From: Eulemur rufifrons
Lineage: Eukaryota > Chordata > Mammalia > Primates > Lemuridae
Direction: 5' to 3'
Assembly (NCBI RefSeq): GCF_041146395.1
Contig: NC_090989.1
Coordinates: 172,887,501 to 172,951,500 of the forward strand
DNA length: 64,000 nt
Shown here: piece by piece, positions 32,905-43,770 of the stretch
How the letters are laid out: each line of letters opens with the position of its first letter
How positions within the stretch are numbered: position 1 is the first letter of the stretch
Made by a program: the position numbers and the translations under genes
The notes under the pieces: generated by a model
Database searches by the model: none
What the model saw: only the letters and a program-made list of their open reading frames with translations
Told to the model about the DNA's origin: nothing

Positions 32905-33235
32905 GTGTTAGCGTGACAGTCACAGGAAGCCACTGGAATATTCTTAGGAGAGACTTGATGTGGGTTATTTTCCATTTTATGATGGCCCCTTTGGATGCTC
33001 TGTGGACAAGAGTTGAAGCAGGGAGAACATTTCAAATGTTCTGCTGCAGTAGTTCAGGTGAGTAATGATAAGGCTAGGAAGTGGGTGGTAGCAGTGAAAT
33101 GGATTCGAGATATGTTTCAGAAGCTGAGCCTTCATGTTTTACAAATGGATACAATGTAGTGGATGAGGGAAGAAGAGAAATTAAGGATGTCTCCTTTGTT
33201 CTTGATTTGAGCAACTGGGTGAGTGTGACAATGAT
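32905..33235 (-). repeat. L2 LINE, antisense
   Basis: 'gttgaagcagggagaacatt', 'tgctgcagtagttcaggtga', 'gtgggtggtagcagtgaaat', 'aaggatgtctcctttgttct', 'gatttgagcaactgggtgag', in the antisense L2 order. The frame at 33081-33353 is not a gene. Confidence 0.8.
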
Positions 33236-33399
33236 ATCACATGTGATAATGGTATTATCACACACAGTGGTACTATTAATTAAAATTCAGAAAAGAAGAG
33301 ATTTGTGGAGCAAACTGAAAAATTCTGCTTTACTCAGTTTAAGTTTGAAATGACTCCTCTGAGTGGAAATGAATAAATGAATGAATGAGTGAACCAATG

Positions 33400-33485
33400 A
33401 TAAATAAGCAAGTAAATGGTAGAACTAGAGCACCCACATGTCTTGACTCTAAGCTTAGGATTTTTACCTATTATACCAATGTAAC
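33400..33485 (-). repeat. MIR fragment, antisense
   Basis: 'ggtagaactagagcacccac', 'cttgactctaagcttaggat', 'acctattataccaatg' are the reversed 5' half of MIR. Confidence 0.55.
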
Positions 33486-33616
33486 CCAGAGAATAGTCCA
33501 TTGAACTCTAGTTTCAAAATATATGGAAAAGCAAATGAAGATCCTCCAGTCAAATAATTTGGCATATTTCATAAAACAACTCTTTTGATAACTTTTTTTT
33601 TGCAGATAACATGATC

Positions 33617-34169
33617 TTTTTTTTTTCTTTTTTTTATTTCAGCATATTAAGGGGGTACAAAAGTTTAGGTTACATATATTGCCCTTGCCCCCCCCAAATC
33701 AGAGCTTCAAGTGTGTCCATCCCCTAGACAGTGCGCATCGCACTCATGTATGTATACACCCATCCCCTCCCCCCACATCTGCCCGACACCCGATTAATGT
33801 TATTCCTAAATGTGCTCTTAGGTGATGATCAGTGAAAGCAATTTGATGGTGAGTACATGTGGTGCTTATTTTTCCATTCTTGGTATACTTCACTTAGTAG
33901 AATGGGTTCCAGCTCTATCCAGGAAAATACAAGAGGTGCTATATCACCATTGTTTCTTATAGCTGAGTAGTACTCCATGGTATACATATACCATATTTTA
34001 TTAATCCACTCATGTATTGATGGGCACTTGGGTTGTTTCCACATCTTCACAATTGTGAATTGTGCTGCTATAAACATTCGAGTGCAGATGTCTTTTTTAT
34101 AGAATGTCTTTTGTTCTTTTGAGTAGATGCCCAGTAATGGGATTGCTGGATCAAATGGTAGATCTACTG
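33617..34169 (-). mobile_element. L1, lemur-type, 5'-truncated, antisense
   Basis: Longest copy (about 553 bases) of the lemur-type L1 end in the window. It starts with the T-run at 33617, then 'cagcatattaagggggtaca', a C-rich run, and 'gacagtgcgcatcgcactca'. It continues into ORF2: the minus-strand frame 33829-34077 has MWKQPKCPSIHEWINKIWYM and MYTMEYYSAIRNN, the ORF2 C-terminus. It links the short tails at 762, 5665, 18134 and 38461 to a true L1. Confidence 0.94.
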
Positions 34170-34569
34170 TTTATATATTACTTGTGTCTCTGAAAAATTC
34201 TGCAGGAAAAAAATACTTCTTTAAGTTTTATCTAACCCAATACTTCTCAAATTAACAGTGTTCATAGAGGAAGACCTATTAACATCCCACAACACTAGTA
34301 TTAGTCTTCTGTGGAATAATCTTTAGGTAAAGCTGTTCTTCAATCTGCTATCATGTTACCATGTAAATATACATATATATGTATATATTGTGCACTGGAG
34401 ACTCTATATACTGTCTTACTAAAATACTAAAAATACATAACAGTGAGCATTATCCTTATTCAAATCTGTCTATTTCTATAATTTTATATGAGTAGTAAAT
34501 GTCTTTTAACTGCCCTTTCTTAAGGGCAATTCCCCTGTGTCATAATAATGAAAAATTAAGAAGTTACAG
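34170..34569. other. AT-rich stretch with a 20-bp perfect palindrome
   Basis: Contains a self-complementary 20-base AT-rich palindrome at 34367-34386. Nothing else recognised. Confidence 0.55.
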
Positions 34570-35060
34570 AGTCATAATTAAATTGTCCCCTTTGAACTTT
34601 TGTTGACTGAAGCTGCATATTAAGCACATCCCATTCAGACCAGGAGCAGCAAGAAATATTCTGAACACCACCTGCTACAAGATAACTTAACAAGCTTTGA
34701 CAGCTTCCTAATTACCTGACTATCCAGTAGTTAAAAACCCTTTAATTGGTAGCAATTCTATTCTTTGCACATAAGTCAAAAGGTATATCTAATTTGCTGT
34801 TTAATTGATCTCTATATTGCTGCTTTAAAAAGAATGCATTCCCCCAGTATGTTTAACTGTTAATTTGTAACCTTTGATCTGAATGTGGAAAATAATTTTA
34901 AAAAGAAATGATTCATATTATCAACCACAAATAGATAAATCTGAAAATTGCAACGTGAAATGGATTTAAGCCTTTTTTTAAAAAACAAACTTACCTTTTT
35001 CCTCAAGACCTAACTCACTTTCCGTTTAATAGCTATAAATTCTTGCATGTTTTATTTCAC
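34570..35060. other. Repeat-poor AT-rich island, candidate conserved non-coding DNA
   Basis: No repeat recognised over about 490 bases. Rich in homeodomain-like cores: 'ctaattacc' (about 34710), 'tttaattggtagcaattc' (34741-34758), 'tttaattga' (about 34800). No coding frame. Regulatory role is inference. Confidence 0.3.
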
Positions 35061-35434
35061 CCTGCTAAGCTTTTTTTTCATCTAGAATAGAAATGGAGTG
35101 GAAAAAATAACTGTCATTGTGAACATCAAATAAAAATTGTACATATAAAAGGATTAGAATAGGATCCAGCCCATAGAAAATATTTTTTAAATGTTAGTTC
35201 TATCCATCTCTGTTATAAAGATTTTTGGATCTGGCAGCAATATGGGCTCAATATATAGATGTTGAATTGAAATAACTTTAGTTCAGTTGAAGTTTCCCCT
35301 ATTGCATTAGTAGAATAAGAGAGATTTAGAACTAGAGTCATGGATCATAAGATGTTGTCTGGCTTTAGACACAACTGGCAATGTAACCACGAACAATTGA
35401 TGGATCTAAGAAGGTACCTTTAAAAATAACACGA
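35061..35434. other. Non-coding stretch, nothing recognised
   Basis: AT-rich; no feature recognised. Confidence 0.4.
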
Positions 35435-35670
35435 TAGCTTCCATGTATAGAGTACTTTTTCCATACCTAGTGCTTTGCTAAGCCCTGCACAAGCATGATC
35501 TCAGTTAATCCCCACAACACCACTATGAGGTGGGCAGTATTGTAGATCCCATTTTATAACAACAACAAATTTGGCCTAGAGATTTGCCCAAGATCAAAGA
35601 CATAGTAAGTGGTGGAGGTAGATTTTGACCTATGTCTGTCTGCCTCTAGAACTCATACTCTTAGCTCCTT
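35435..35670 (-). repeat. MIR SINE (antisense, near full length)
   Basis: 'gcttccatgtatagagtact', 'aatccccacaacaccactat', 'gaggtgggcagtattgtaga', 'gatttgcccaagatcaaaga', 'cctctagaactcatactctt', in reverse MIR order. Confidence 0.75.
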
Positions 35671-36129
35671 GAAATACTACTGTTGAAAGAATCTTGTGAA
35701 AATAAGCCATTGTATAAAAGAGAGAGTAGAGGCAGAGAAGGATACACATATTAAGGTAGTACAGAATCAGTATAAAATAGAATGTCCATTTCCCACCAAA
35801 AGAATCTGGATCTTGTTAAAAGAATTTTTAAAATATTATGAACAAAAATGATGTTTATTTCCCTAAAAACACAAATCCCACTGGACTGAATATTCCCTTC
35901 CAAATAAATACATGTTTGTTTAGAGAATCCTGGATCAGCTACCATACAAGGAATAACAGAAATAAAATGTATTACCTTTAGAAAGCTAATAGCATAGTGG
36001 GGAGATAATACAGTGCCAGGAATATAACATTTTGTCCATGAAGATATAGGAGCTGGCTGTGTGAATGGGATAACTTTAGACCAATGCTGAAAAAAAGATA
36101 TAATCACAGGGTAAAATGTGAGGTAACAA
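35671..36129. other. Non-coding stretch, nothing recognised
   Basis: The 118-codon minus frame at 35751-36107 has no motif I recognise. Confidence 0.4.
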
Positions 36130-36420
36130 AAACCATTCTTGAGGGAAGTGAAGCAGGAAGAATTTGGGCATTTGTAGGTGTTTTAGAACACCTTCTTCAT
36201 CTGGATGGGATTAGAATAGCTGGTTGGACAGTTCAGCTACATTTGTATGCAAGAGGATGAGTATGGTATGTCTGAGAGAACTCAAGGAAGTCAGCCTGCC
36301 TGGAGGTGGATCCAGCGGGAAAATGGGAGAAAAAGTGAGATCCCCACACTAGGGAGTTAATGAGAAAAACTCTTAAAGATTCTTAAACAAAGAAGTTATA
36401 TGATCATCTTGCCTTGTAAC
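36130..36420 (-). repeat. L2-like LINE fragment, antisense
   Basis: 'gaactcaaggaagtcagcct' and 'aaagaagttatatgatcatc' match the antisense L2 pattern loosely. Diverged, hence low confidence. Confidence 0.4.
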
Positions 36421-37429
36421 TCTGTAAGGATTCTAACAACGTTTTCAGCAATTTCGCAGTTTACCCTTCAAGATCTTTAGAATGTTATTTCTGTATTCAT
36501 GCAAACATGGTTTCAATTTTCATTCATGTCATGTACTGTCTCATCACCATCTTCTCTCCCTGCCAAAATCAACCCGTTATGTTTTTCCCCTCATAATTGC
36601 ATCAAATGTTTTATACTCTAAATATCCAATTAAGCATATTTAGACCACATTTAGTTTACCTATGTACATATATTATATATACACATCTGTATTACATATA
36701 TATGTAATATAATATATAATTCTCAGTAGCTATGTTTCTTACCTACCTGGAAACTTAAAGAAGGACCAGACACCTGTCCTCATTTCCCAGACATCTTCTC
36801 TGTGGCTTTCCTTCTCAGTCTTCTTTTGCTCATTTGCCATATATCTTCCCAGAAATGTTTCTAAACATTTGAGATTCTCATGTACACGTGCTTTAGGGTT
36901 CATGTGTTTTCATAATCTTTTGCCTCCCTTCTTTTTGATCTTGTGAAAGCTACCAGGAAAAGAACAATCTCTTTCTCACTCTTATCCACAGGTTAGATTA
37001 AGAGGCGTTTCATTGATTGCTTCCCTTCTATTCTCTCATGAATTCCCAAAAGCCACATATTCAATCTTGTACCTTCTTTAAACTGTTAGTATAAAAGAAT
37101 GACTTTCTGTTTTTAAAATGCCTTAGGTTTGTGCTAACAACTACAACCTGATGGCTAAAAAAGTTCTTCGGCAGATTACCTTCTCTGTAAACCAAAGGTG
37201 CTTAACCCTTCATAGTTGATGAGGTGCTTTAATAGTGGAATGGAAGTTACAGATCCTCTCCCCAGGGAAAAATAATCATATGCTGACAGCATGTTGCAGT
37301 AACATCAAGATCTTCATATAATTTCTGACATTCATCCAAAGACCTCAGATTAAGAAGCCCTGTTGCAGATCAACCCTCTCAGTTATCCAAGGGACTGATT
37401 AGACTGTAATAGTTATTAATAATTAGGAG
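36421..37429. other. Non-coding stretch with an AT-rich palindrome
   Basis: No repeat family recognised. An alternating AT-rich zone at about 36660-36720 holds an 18-base perfect palindrome (36691-36708). Confidence 0.45.
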
Positions 37430-37645
37430 TGTGTACTCAGGATCAGATAGACAAGGGCTCAAACCCGTCCGTACTTCTTCCTAAGATAATGTGATCATAG
37501 GCAAATTGTCTAACTCCTGCCAGTCCCGTGATGGATATTAGCATCTACATCCTTGGGTCCCTGTAAGGATTAAATGAGATATTGCATAGGTTAGGATTCG
37601 GCATGGTGCCTGGCACACATGCTTAACCAATGTGAGCTATTGTTC
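37430..37645 (+). repeat. MIR SINE (near full length)
   Basis: 'gacaagggctcaaacccgtc', 'taactcctgccagtcccgtg', 'gtaaggattaaatgagatat', 'catggtgcctggcacacatg', in MIR order. Confidence 0.75.
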
Positions 37646-37793
37646 TCTTCATAAAGCATTTGTATTTAATATCTCAGGCATTTCAGCAGGAAGAGAAGTC
37701 AGGGCAAAGAAGCTGGTCTCTGGAGACCTTTGGGGGAAACCGAGGAGCAATTTTCAGGGCGAGAACTGTGGTGGGAAAGGCCCTTTTCATTTC

Positions 37794-38131
37794 TTTTTTT
37801 TTTTTTTTTTGAGACAGAGTCTCACTCTGTTGCCCGGGCTAGAGTGAGTGCCGTGGCATCAAGCCTAGCTCACAGCAACCTCAAACTCCTGGGCTCAAGA
37901 GATCCTCCTGCCTCAGCCTCCCGAGTAGCTGGGACTACAGGCATGCACCACTATGCCCGGCTAATTTTTTCTATATATATTTTTAGCTGTCCATATAATT
38001 TCTTTCTATTTTTAGTAGAGATGGGGTCTCGCTCTTGCTCAGGCTGGTCTCGAACTCCTGAGCTCAAACGATCCGCCCACCTCGGCCTCCCAGAGTGCTA
38101 GGATTACAGGCGTGAGCCACCGCGCCCGGCC
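37794..38131 (-). mobile_element. Alu SINE, lemur type, antisense
   Basis: Young-looking full-length Alu on the minus strand, from 'ggccgggcgcggtggctcac' (38131 down) to the A-tail (T-run from 37794). Between the monomers is an extra block at about 37968-38012 ('ctatatatatttttagctgt', 'ccatataatttctttctatt') that I know from Malagasy lemur Alus. A perfect 16-base target-site duplication ('aggcccttttcatttc') flanks it at 37778-37793 and 38132-38147. Little divergence, so relatively recent. The frames at 37632-38101 are derived from it. Confidence 0.96.
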
Positions 38132-38147
38132 AGGCCCTTTTCATTTC

Positions 38148-38460
38148 ATTTCAACCCCAGGGACTGCTCCTTCCAACCCTCTTATGAACGAGGTCAGGGA
38201 GAAAAACGAACCTTGTCAAAAAACACAAAGAAGCAAAACTTGATCAAAGCGTGGAGAATCTATCTGCAAAGCTATCGATTAAGATTTAGGATTTTTGTTC
38301 ATTGGCAGTAAAATGCACTCAGAGGAACATTATTAAAACATACCCTCAGCAGTTAAGAAAATTGCCTCTGATTTGATGCTTTTTTTGGGTCCACCTTTAT
38401 TGTAGAAAATACTTTAGATATTTCTAATTGTCAAATTATTCTATAACAACAAAAATTCAA
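38148..38460. other. Unique sequence between Alu and L1 tail
   Basis: No repeat recognised in about 310 bases; it includes 'aaagctatcgattaagattt' (about 38269), a CUX/homeodomain-like word. No coding frame. Confidence 0.35.
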
Positions 38461-38646
38461 GCATGTCAAGTTCTGACTGGGGGGGATGCGGGTGGGGGGA
38501 GGGGATGGGTGCATACCTACGTGATGAGTGCGATGTGCACTGTCTGGAGAATGGACACGCTTGAAGCTCAGACTCGGGGGGATGGGGGGGCATGGGCAAT
38601 ATATATAACCTGAACTTTTGTACCCCCATCATAAGCTGAAATAAAA
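38461..38646 (+). mobile_element. L1 3' end, lemur-type, G-rich
   Basis: Terminal ~180 bases of the lemur-type L1 3' UTR with A-tail. It contains G-runs at 38479-38509 and again near 38575-38594. The 10-base direct repeat 'aaaaattcaa' (38451-38460 and 38647-38656) is a likely target-site duplication. The short frames here on both strands are by-products. Confidence 0.9.
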
Positions 38647-38713
38647 AAAAATTCAAATTTTAATATATGCATAATTATCTCACTAGTCAGGAAATTGACA
38701 GGACAGTATAGTT

Positions 38714-39171
38714 CAGAGCAATATTGTCCAATGTAAGTAAAATATAAGCCACATAAATAATTTTAAATTTCCATGTAGCCACATTTTAAGAAGTAAAAAA
38801 AGTAAAATTACTTGTAATAATATATTTTATTTAACCCAGTAGATCCCAAATATAATTTCAACAGGTAATTGTTGTAAAATTTTATTAAAGGGATATTTTG
38901 CATTCTTATTTTTATACCAACTCTTCACAATCCAGTGTGTCTGTGACACTTTCAAAGTGTCTGTATTCTGACAGTAAATTTTCAACAGCAAAATAAAATG
39001 CAGTTCTGCCAAAACAATTAAGTTCATGTTTAGAGAAAAAATATTTTATACTATTTCCATTTTTCAATTACACTTAAGTAAGATTTAAAATTCAGATCCT
39101 GAGTCACATAACCACATTTCATTTGTACCATAGCCACATATGACTAGTGATTATTGTATTAGACAGCACAG
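38714..39171 (+). mobile_element. hAT-type DNA transposon relic (non-autonomous)
   Basis: Starts 'cagagcaatattgtccaatg' and ends 'ttagacagcacag', roughly inverted ends ('ctgtgctgtct' reversed). Interior has 'aagccacataaataatttta', 'ccatgtagccacattttaag', 'atatattttatttaaccca' and 'catagccacatatgactagt', typical of an abundant hAT-derived element. No coding capacity remains. Confidence 0.72.
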
Positions 39172-39390
39172 GTTTACAGGAAAGAATCTGAATTTAGAGT
39201 GAGAAACTCTAAGTTTGAACTTGTGTCTACCATTTACTCACTGTGTGTCTTTGCACAACTCATTCACCTTCTCTGAACCTCAATTTTGTCTCTTTACCCA
39301 GCCCCTAAACCCATAAATTTGCTGTGATGATTGAATGAGATAATGTAAAGTGAAAACACCCAGTGAACTGTAAAATAAAATGTAAACATA
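39172..39390 (+). repeat. MIR SINE (near full length)
   Basis: 'ctaccatttactcactgtgt', 'tcattcaccttctctgaacc', 'tgctgtgatgattgaatgag', 'ataatgtaaagtgaaaacac', in MIR order. It begins directly after the hAT end. Confidence 0.75.
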
Positions 39391-39639
39391 AGGTATTTTA
39401 AATTTAGTAATATGGAGACAGTTAATTATTTAGAGATTTTGAATCAAATTCCATGACATTTGTGGAAGCAGAGGGAAATCTTCTTCTTTAACTGTTGCCA
39501 ATGATGATTATAAATCCTAAAGTTAGGATGCAGGGGGTTGGTAGCTTTTTAAAGCAATTCTTTTTCATCCCTCCTGTTAGGAAAATCTGCTTTTATCTTG
39601 CTTATAAGTTCTAAGATATAGTTCTTAAATTTAAAAAAA
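39391..39639. other. Non-coding stretch, nothing recognised
   Basis: AT-rich; no feature recognised. Confidence 0.4.
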
Positions 39640-39986
39640 AACACTATTTAAAATTTTTATTTTGATAGATTTAGGGGTACAAGTGGGTTTTGGTTACATG
39701 GATGAAATGTATAGTGGTGATGTCTGGGTTTTTAGTGTACCCATCACCGGATAGTGTACATTACACCCAATAGGTAGTTTTTCTTCCCTCTCCCTGCTCC
39801 TGCCCTCCCCACTTCTTATTCTCCAAAGTCCATTATACCACTCTGTGTGTCCCTTTGTCCCTGTAGCTTAGCTCCTTCTTATAAGTGAGAACACGCACTA
39901 TTTGGTCTTCCATTCCTGAATTACTTCACTTAGGAAAATGGCCTACAGTCCTATCCAAGTTACTACGGAATACAAAATTTCACTCT
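39640..39986 (-). mobile_element. L1 3' UTR and ORF2 end, antisense
   Basis: 'tagatttaggggtacaagtg', 'ggttttggttacatggatga', 'gtacccatcaccggatagtg', 'tataagtgagaacacgcact', 'tttggtcttccattcctgaa', in antisense order of a primate-wide L1 (L1PB/L1MA-like). Its 3' UTR differs from the lemur-type copies, so it is older. Confidence 0.85.
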
Positions 39987-40964
39987 AAAAAAAAATTGTA
40001 AGTCTTTTAAAAAAGTTTAGATGACAACATAGTCATAGTGATGTGTATGTGAGTGTGCGTATGTTTGGAAAAGATACACATAAAATTGTCAAGACTGTTT
40101 AACCCCAGAGAAAGGTATGAAAAGAAGAAAGACTTCATAGACTTTTCCAGTGTTTCAGTTGTGAACAGAGAATACATGTATTATTTTTCAGTAAAAATTA
40201 GTATAGATGAAAAAAAAATCATCTTATACAAGGTAAAGGGCTTGTTTTCATGCTAAGCAGCCACAGAAAGACAGAATCAACTTAATGTATTCTACATCAG
40301 TGAAAGATCAAGTTAATTCTTCCTGGCTGAATAAGCCCCATTATTGCTCATGGGAATTAATATGGATAAATCAATAAATCATAGCTATTCCTCATCAGGG
40401 AATCAAGCTCTAGAGATTCACTTGTGTGTGCTCCAACTGGACCAGCATCTGGGTCACCTACCCTCGTGGCTGTTTAAGTTCATATTTGATATCATGTTTG
40501 TTGTTCCTATCTACAGCTATGTGACATGTCCCTACACATGTGTATCCTGTTGAATTATAGTTTTAGCCTCTCTGGAGAATTACTACCTATTTCCTATTTG
40601 GTTAAATTGTTTCCAAGAGCCCCTAAATGAATTTCTGTCACATATGCCTTGAAATCTCTATTTAGACCCACATAATCCCAAACATACCCTTAGAATATGA
40701 TAAAAATTCATCTACGTTGTTTTCATTCTAAACAGCCACAGGAAGATGGAATCAACTTAATGCATTCAGATTATCTTTAAAAAGAATACAAGAACTCAAG
40801 TGATTTTTAAGGGCTCAAAAAGACATTTAATCAAAAATATCTCGTGCATTGTCTTTAAACCAACTGGCTTTTAGGTCTCTGTTGAACTGACTTGTCTAGA
40901 TGGGTGCACTTCCTATTTCAACATACAAGGTGTCCACCTGTATGCCTTTATATTGACATACCTA
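39987..40964. other. Non-coding stretch, nothing recognised
   Basis: About 1 kb without a nameable repeat. Two related words about 470 bases apart ('agccacagaaagacagaatc' near 40258 and 'agccacaggaagatggaatc' near 40734, each followed by 'aacttaatg.att') point to an old local duplication. Confidence 0.4.
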
Positions 40965-41455
40965 ATAATTATTGAATGCCTACCGTGTGCAGACACTGTG
41001 CTAGGTACTTGGAATGCAGTGGTGAAGAGACAGACGTGGCTGTTGCCCTTCAGAAGCTTATCATCACTGGAGAAGCCTGTGCATCCTATAACTCAATGGG
41101 AAAACTTAACGGTAGTAAGCAGCACATAAAGGCGGGGAAAGTAGTGCTATTGTATGGTCTAGGGAGGAAATGACCTAATTGAAGTAGTCACGAAGACTTC
41201 CATGATTGCCCTGAGACTCAAAATATGAAAAAATTGTTAACTAGGCCATAGGCGAGAAGGAGGGTAGACCTTCCAGGGACAGGAAACAGCATGTGCTGAA
41301 GCTCTGAGGTGGAAGGTAGCATAGGACGTTCAAGGAGGTCAAAGCAAGCCACGTAGCTGGAGCTTAGAGAGTAAGCAGGAGCACAACACCGGGAGACAGA
41401 AGGGGTCATAAGAGCCAGACCCCACAGGACCTGGCAGACTCTCATCAATGGTGAT
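40965..41455 (-). repeat. L2 LINE, antisense
   Basis: 'ttattgaatgcctaccgtgt', 'cactgtgctaggtacttgga', 'gtggtgaagagacagacgtg', 'aggaaacagcatgtgctgaa', 'gctctgaggtggaaggtagc', in antisense L2 order. Frames here (65 and 76 residues) are not genes. Confidence 0.8.
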
Positions 41456-42594
41456 CTGTATTCCAGGTGAAAACGAAGTAAATCACCTGTCCCAACAGGG
41501 TATTCATCTTGGTTGACTAAGGTTGTTGGGACTATTTAAACAGCCACTAGCCTATCTTTAATCTTGTAAGCAAGCCAGAAATTACCAGTGAGCCTTCTTC
41601 TTAAGTCTCCAGAACGATCATTCTCAATTCTAGGTCTTCATCCTGGGCCTCTGGGAAGATTTACAACAAATTCAATGATGGAGACACCTTCTCCCCTTGA
41701 GGGTGGGGCATAGCCATCTTTATCTTTTAAACATTCTATTAGCGATTCTGATGGGCAATAAAGTCTGGGAACTATTTCATTAGAAATTCAGTTTTGTTTA
41801 TTTCCTTTTTAGTTATAGACATTATCAACCTTCATGATGTAGATAATCCTACCAGTTACTTTTGGAAATTATATAATGAGGACGAATGTTTACAGGAAGA
41901 CCTTTCTTTCCTGATATGAATGGGATTTCTGATATTCTGCTTTTTAAAGATTCTGGGATCTTCTGTATAAAGAATATTTCTAAATATTCGTATCCCTTCT
42001 TTTGCTTTTCTCCTTGTGAAATTTTGATTCTTTATTAGTTGGTTTTTCTATCTATTTTGAAACTTAATTAGATCAATTATTACAACAAGCTCAATAGGAC
42101 TAGCATTTTCAAATAGTGCTATTTTTATCCTGTTTTTTGTTCAAGAAGAACTTTTTATGATTCTACTGCTTTCTTGCAATCAATATAATTTGTACTTTCT
42201 GAGCACTTCAGAAGTAAGATGCAAATGTTTCCCTCTCAGACTAAATGAGTTCATTGGACTGAGAGATGTTCTCCTTTCCTGTTAGTCCTTTTCCATCTGT
42301 TAGGCAGACAGAGGAGGTGTCTCCTCTTCCTTTAGTCTTCCCCGAAGAGCCTGTGCCCTCAGTCTCTGATGAATGGTGGATGAACCAATGACACTCTCAT
42401 CTTCTCAGCAGCCAGAAGTGAACACCACTTCTAGTGGAGCCACTTAAGCATTTCTTGCAGGAATTTGAACTAGGAATCCAACACATCGAATTAGTTGATT
42501 CAGACTACCAGAAGTGAGAGGCCATGGAGGGGCTGGAGAGGCTATAAATAATCGGGAATGAGAGGATGTGTGTATTATATGCTGAGAAGCTGCT
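41456..42594. other. Non-coding stretch, nothing firm
   Basis: Part of 41800-42180 may be decayed old L1, but I cannot support it. No coding frame. Confidence 0.4.
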
Positions 42595-42895
42595 GGGGAA
42601 GTCAAGGGAGTGGAATGAAATGGAAGAAAAAGAGAAAGGAGGACTTGAAGGAGACTGCAGCAGTGATAGAAACATCGCGTCCCTGAGGGAGTGGAATGAA
42701 TAGAAAGAAGGAAAAAAAAACAGGAAGAGAAGGAAACAAAGAAAAAGGGAGATGTAAAGAAAAAAGGAAAGAGGGAGAAAGAGACAATGGGCTAGAGAGT
42801 CACAGGGAGAGAGAAATAATGATGCAAAGAGAGAAGAAGGAAAGAGATAGGGAGATAGTCAGAAATGTCTAGAAAGGGGCTAGAGAGGGATAGCA
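42595..42895 (+). repeat. Polypurine (GA-rich) tract
   Basis: About 300 bases strongly biased to A and G, with few pyrimidines and 'ggagtggaatgaa' occurring twice (42608 and 42690). Such tracts can form triplex or be nucleosome-depleted. The 61-residue minus frame inside is a serine/leucine-rich by-product. Confidence 0.7.
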
Positions 42896-43109
42896 GATGC
42901 TTTTACTCTGAAGAGCTTTAGCCCATGTGAAGCCCGTTTAGCTTTCTTTCCTGCCCCTGAATTCTCTATTGGACTGATAGTGAGATTCTCCTTTTTCTTC
43001 TAAATATTATTTTTTATCATTTTTCCTTATCAGTTTCATTAGAAATTGTCTATTTTATTTCTCTTTTCAATGATGCTGATTCCTTAAAATTCCAAGCTAA
43101 GTCTGTAAC
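42896..43109. other. Non-coding stretch, nothing recognised
   Basis: Short AT-rich interval. Confidence 0.4.
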
Positions 43110-43770
43110 ATCTGGCTTTTTAATTTTTTATTTTAAAATATTTTAGACTCAGGCAGAAATTGCCCGAATAGTACAGAGAGGTCCCATCTACCCTTCACCC
43201 TGCTTTCCCCAATGATATCATCTTACAGAACCATAGTACAATTCTCAAAACCAGGAAATTGACATTGATATGATACTAACAACCAAACTACAGACCTTAT
43301 TCAGATGTCACCAGTTTTTTGTTTGTTTTGGTGTATAGGTATGTGGAATTATGTCACATGTATAGAATCATGTAATCACCACCAAAATCTATAGCATTTC
43401 TTTTAAAGGTAATATATTCACATGGTTAAAAAAACAAAATAATATTAAAAGATGTTCAATGAAACATTTCAATCCTAACACTACCCCCATTCATCCTGTT
43501 CCCTGTTCCATAGTCGCTTTTACTCTTTTCTTATGTTTTTCTTCCATTAATTTTTCTTGAAAACATAAGCAAAATTAAGATGTATTTTTATTTTCATCCT
43601 CCTTAGGTAAAAGTTTTCTTGTTGTATAAATTGTTTGGCACCTTTCTGTCTTCACTTATCTTGTTGGAGTTCATTTCATATGCTTACAAAAGAGCTTCTT
43701 CATTTTTTCATAGATATACTGTTGTATAAACCCTGCATCTTTAATTTACTCGAGCAATCCTTAAGTGGTT
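43110..43770 (-). repeat. Old L1 (L1M-type), antisense, two segments
   Basis: First segment: 'attgcccgaatagtacagag', 'gtcccatctacccttcaccc', 'actacagaccttattcagat'. Second segment: 'aatatattcacatggttaaa', 'ttcatttcatatgcttacaa', 'gagcttcttcattttttcat'. Both are familiar antisense old-L1 stretches; no frame survives. Confidence 0.62.

Noticed and set aside
33829..34077. 82-codon minus-strand frame as a gene
   Set aside because: L1 ORF2 C-terminus (MYTMEYYSAI motif).
37632..38101. Plus-strand frames of 71 and 123 codons
   Set aside because: They read through the antisense lemur-type Alu; typical Alu-derived false peptides.
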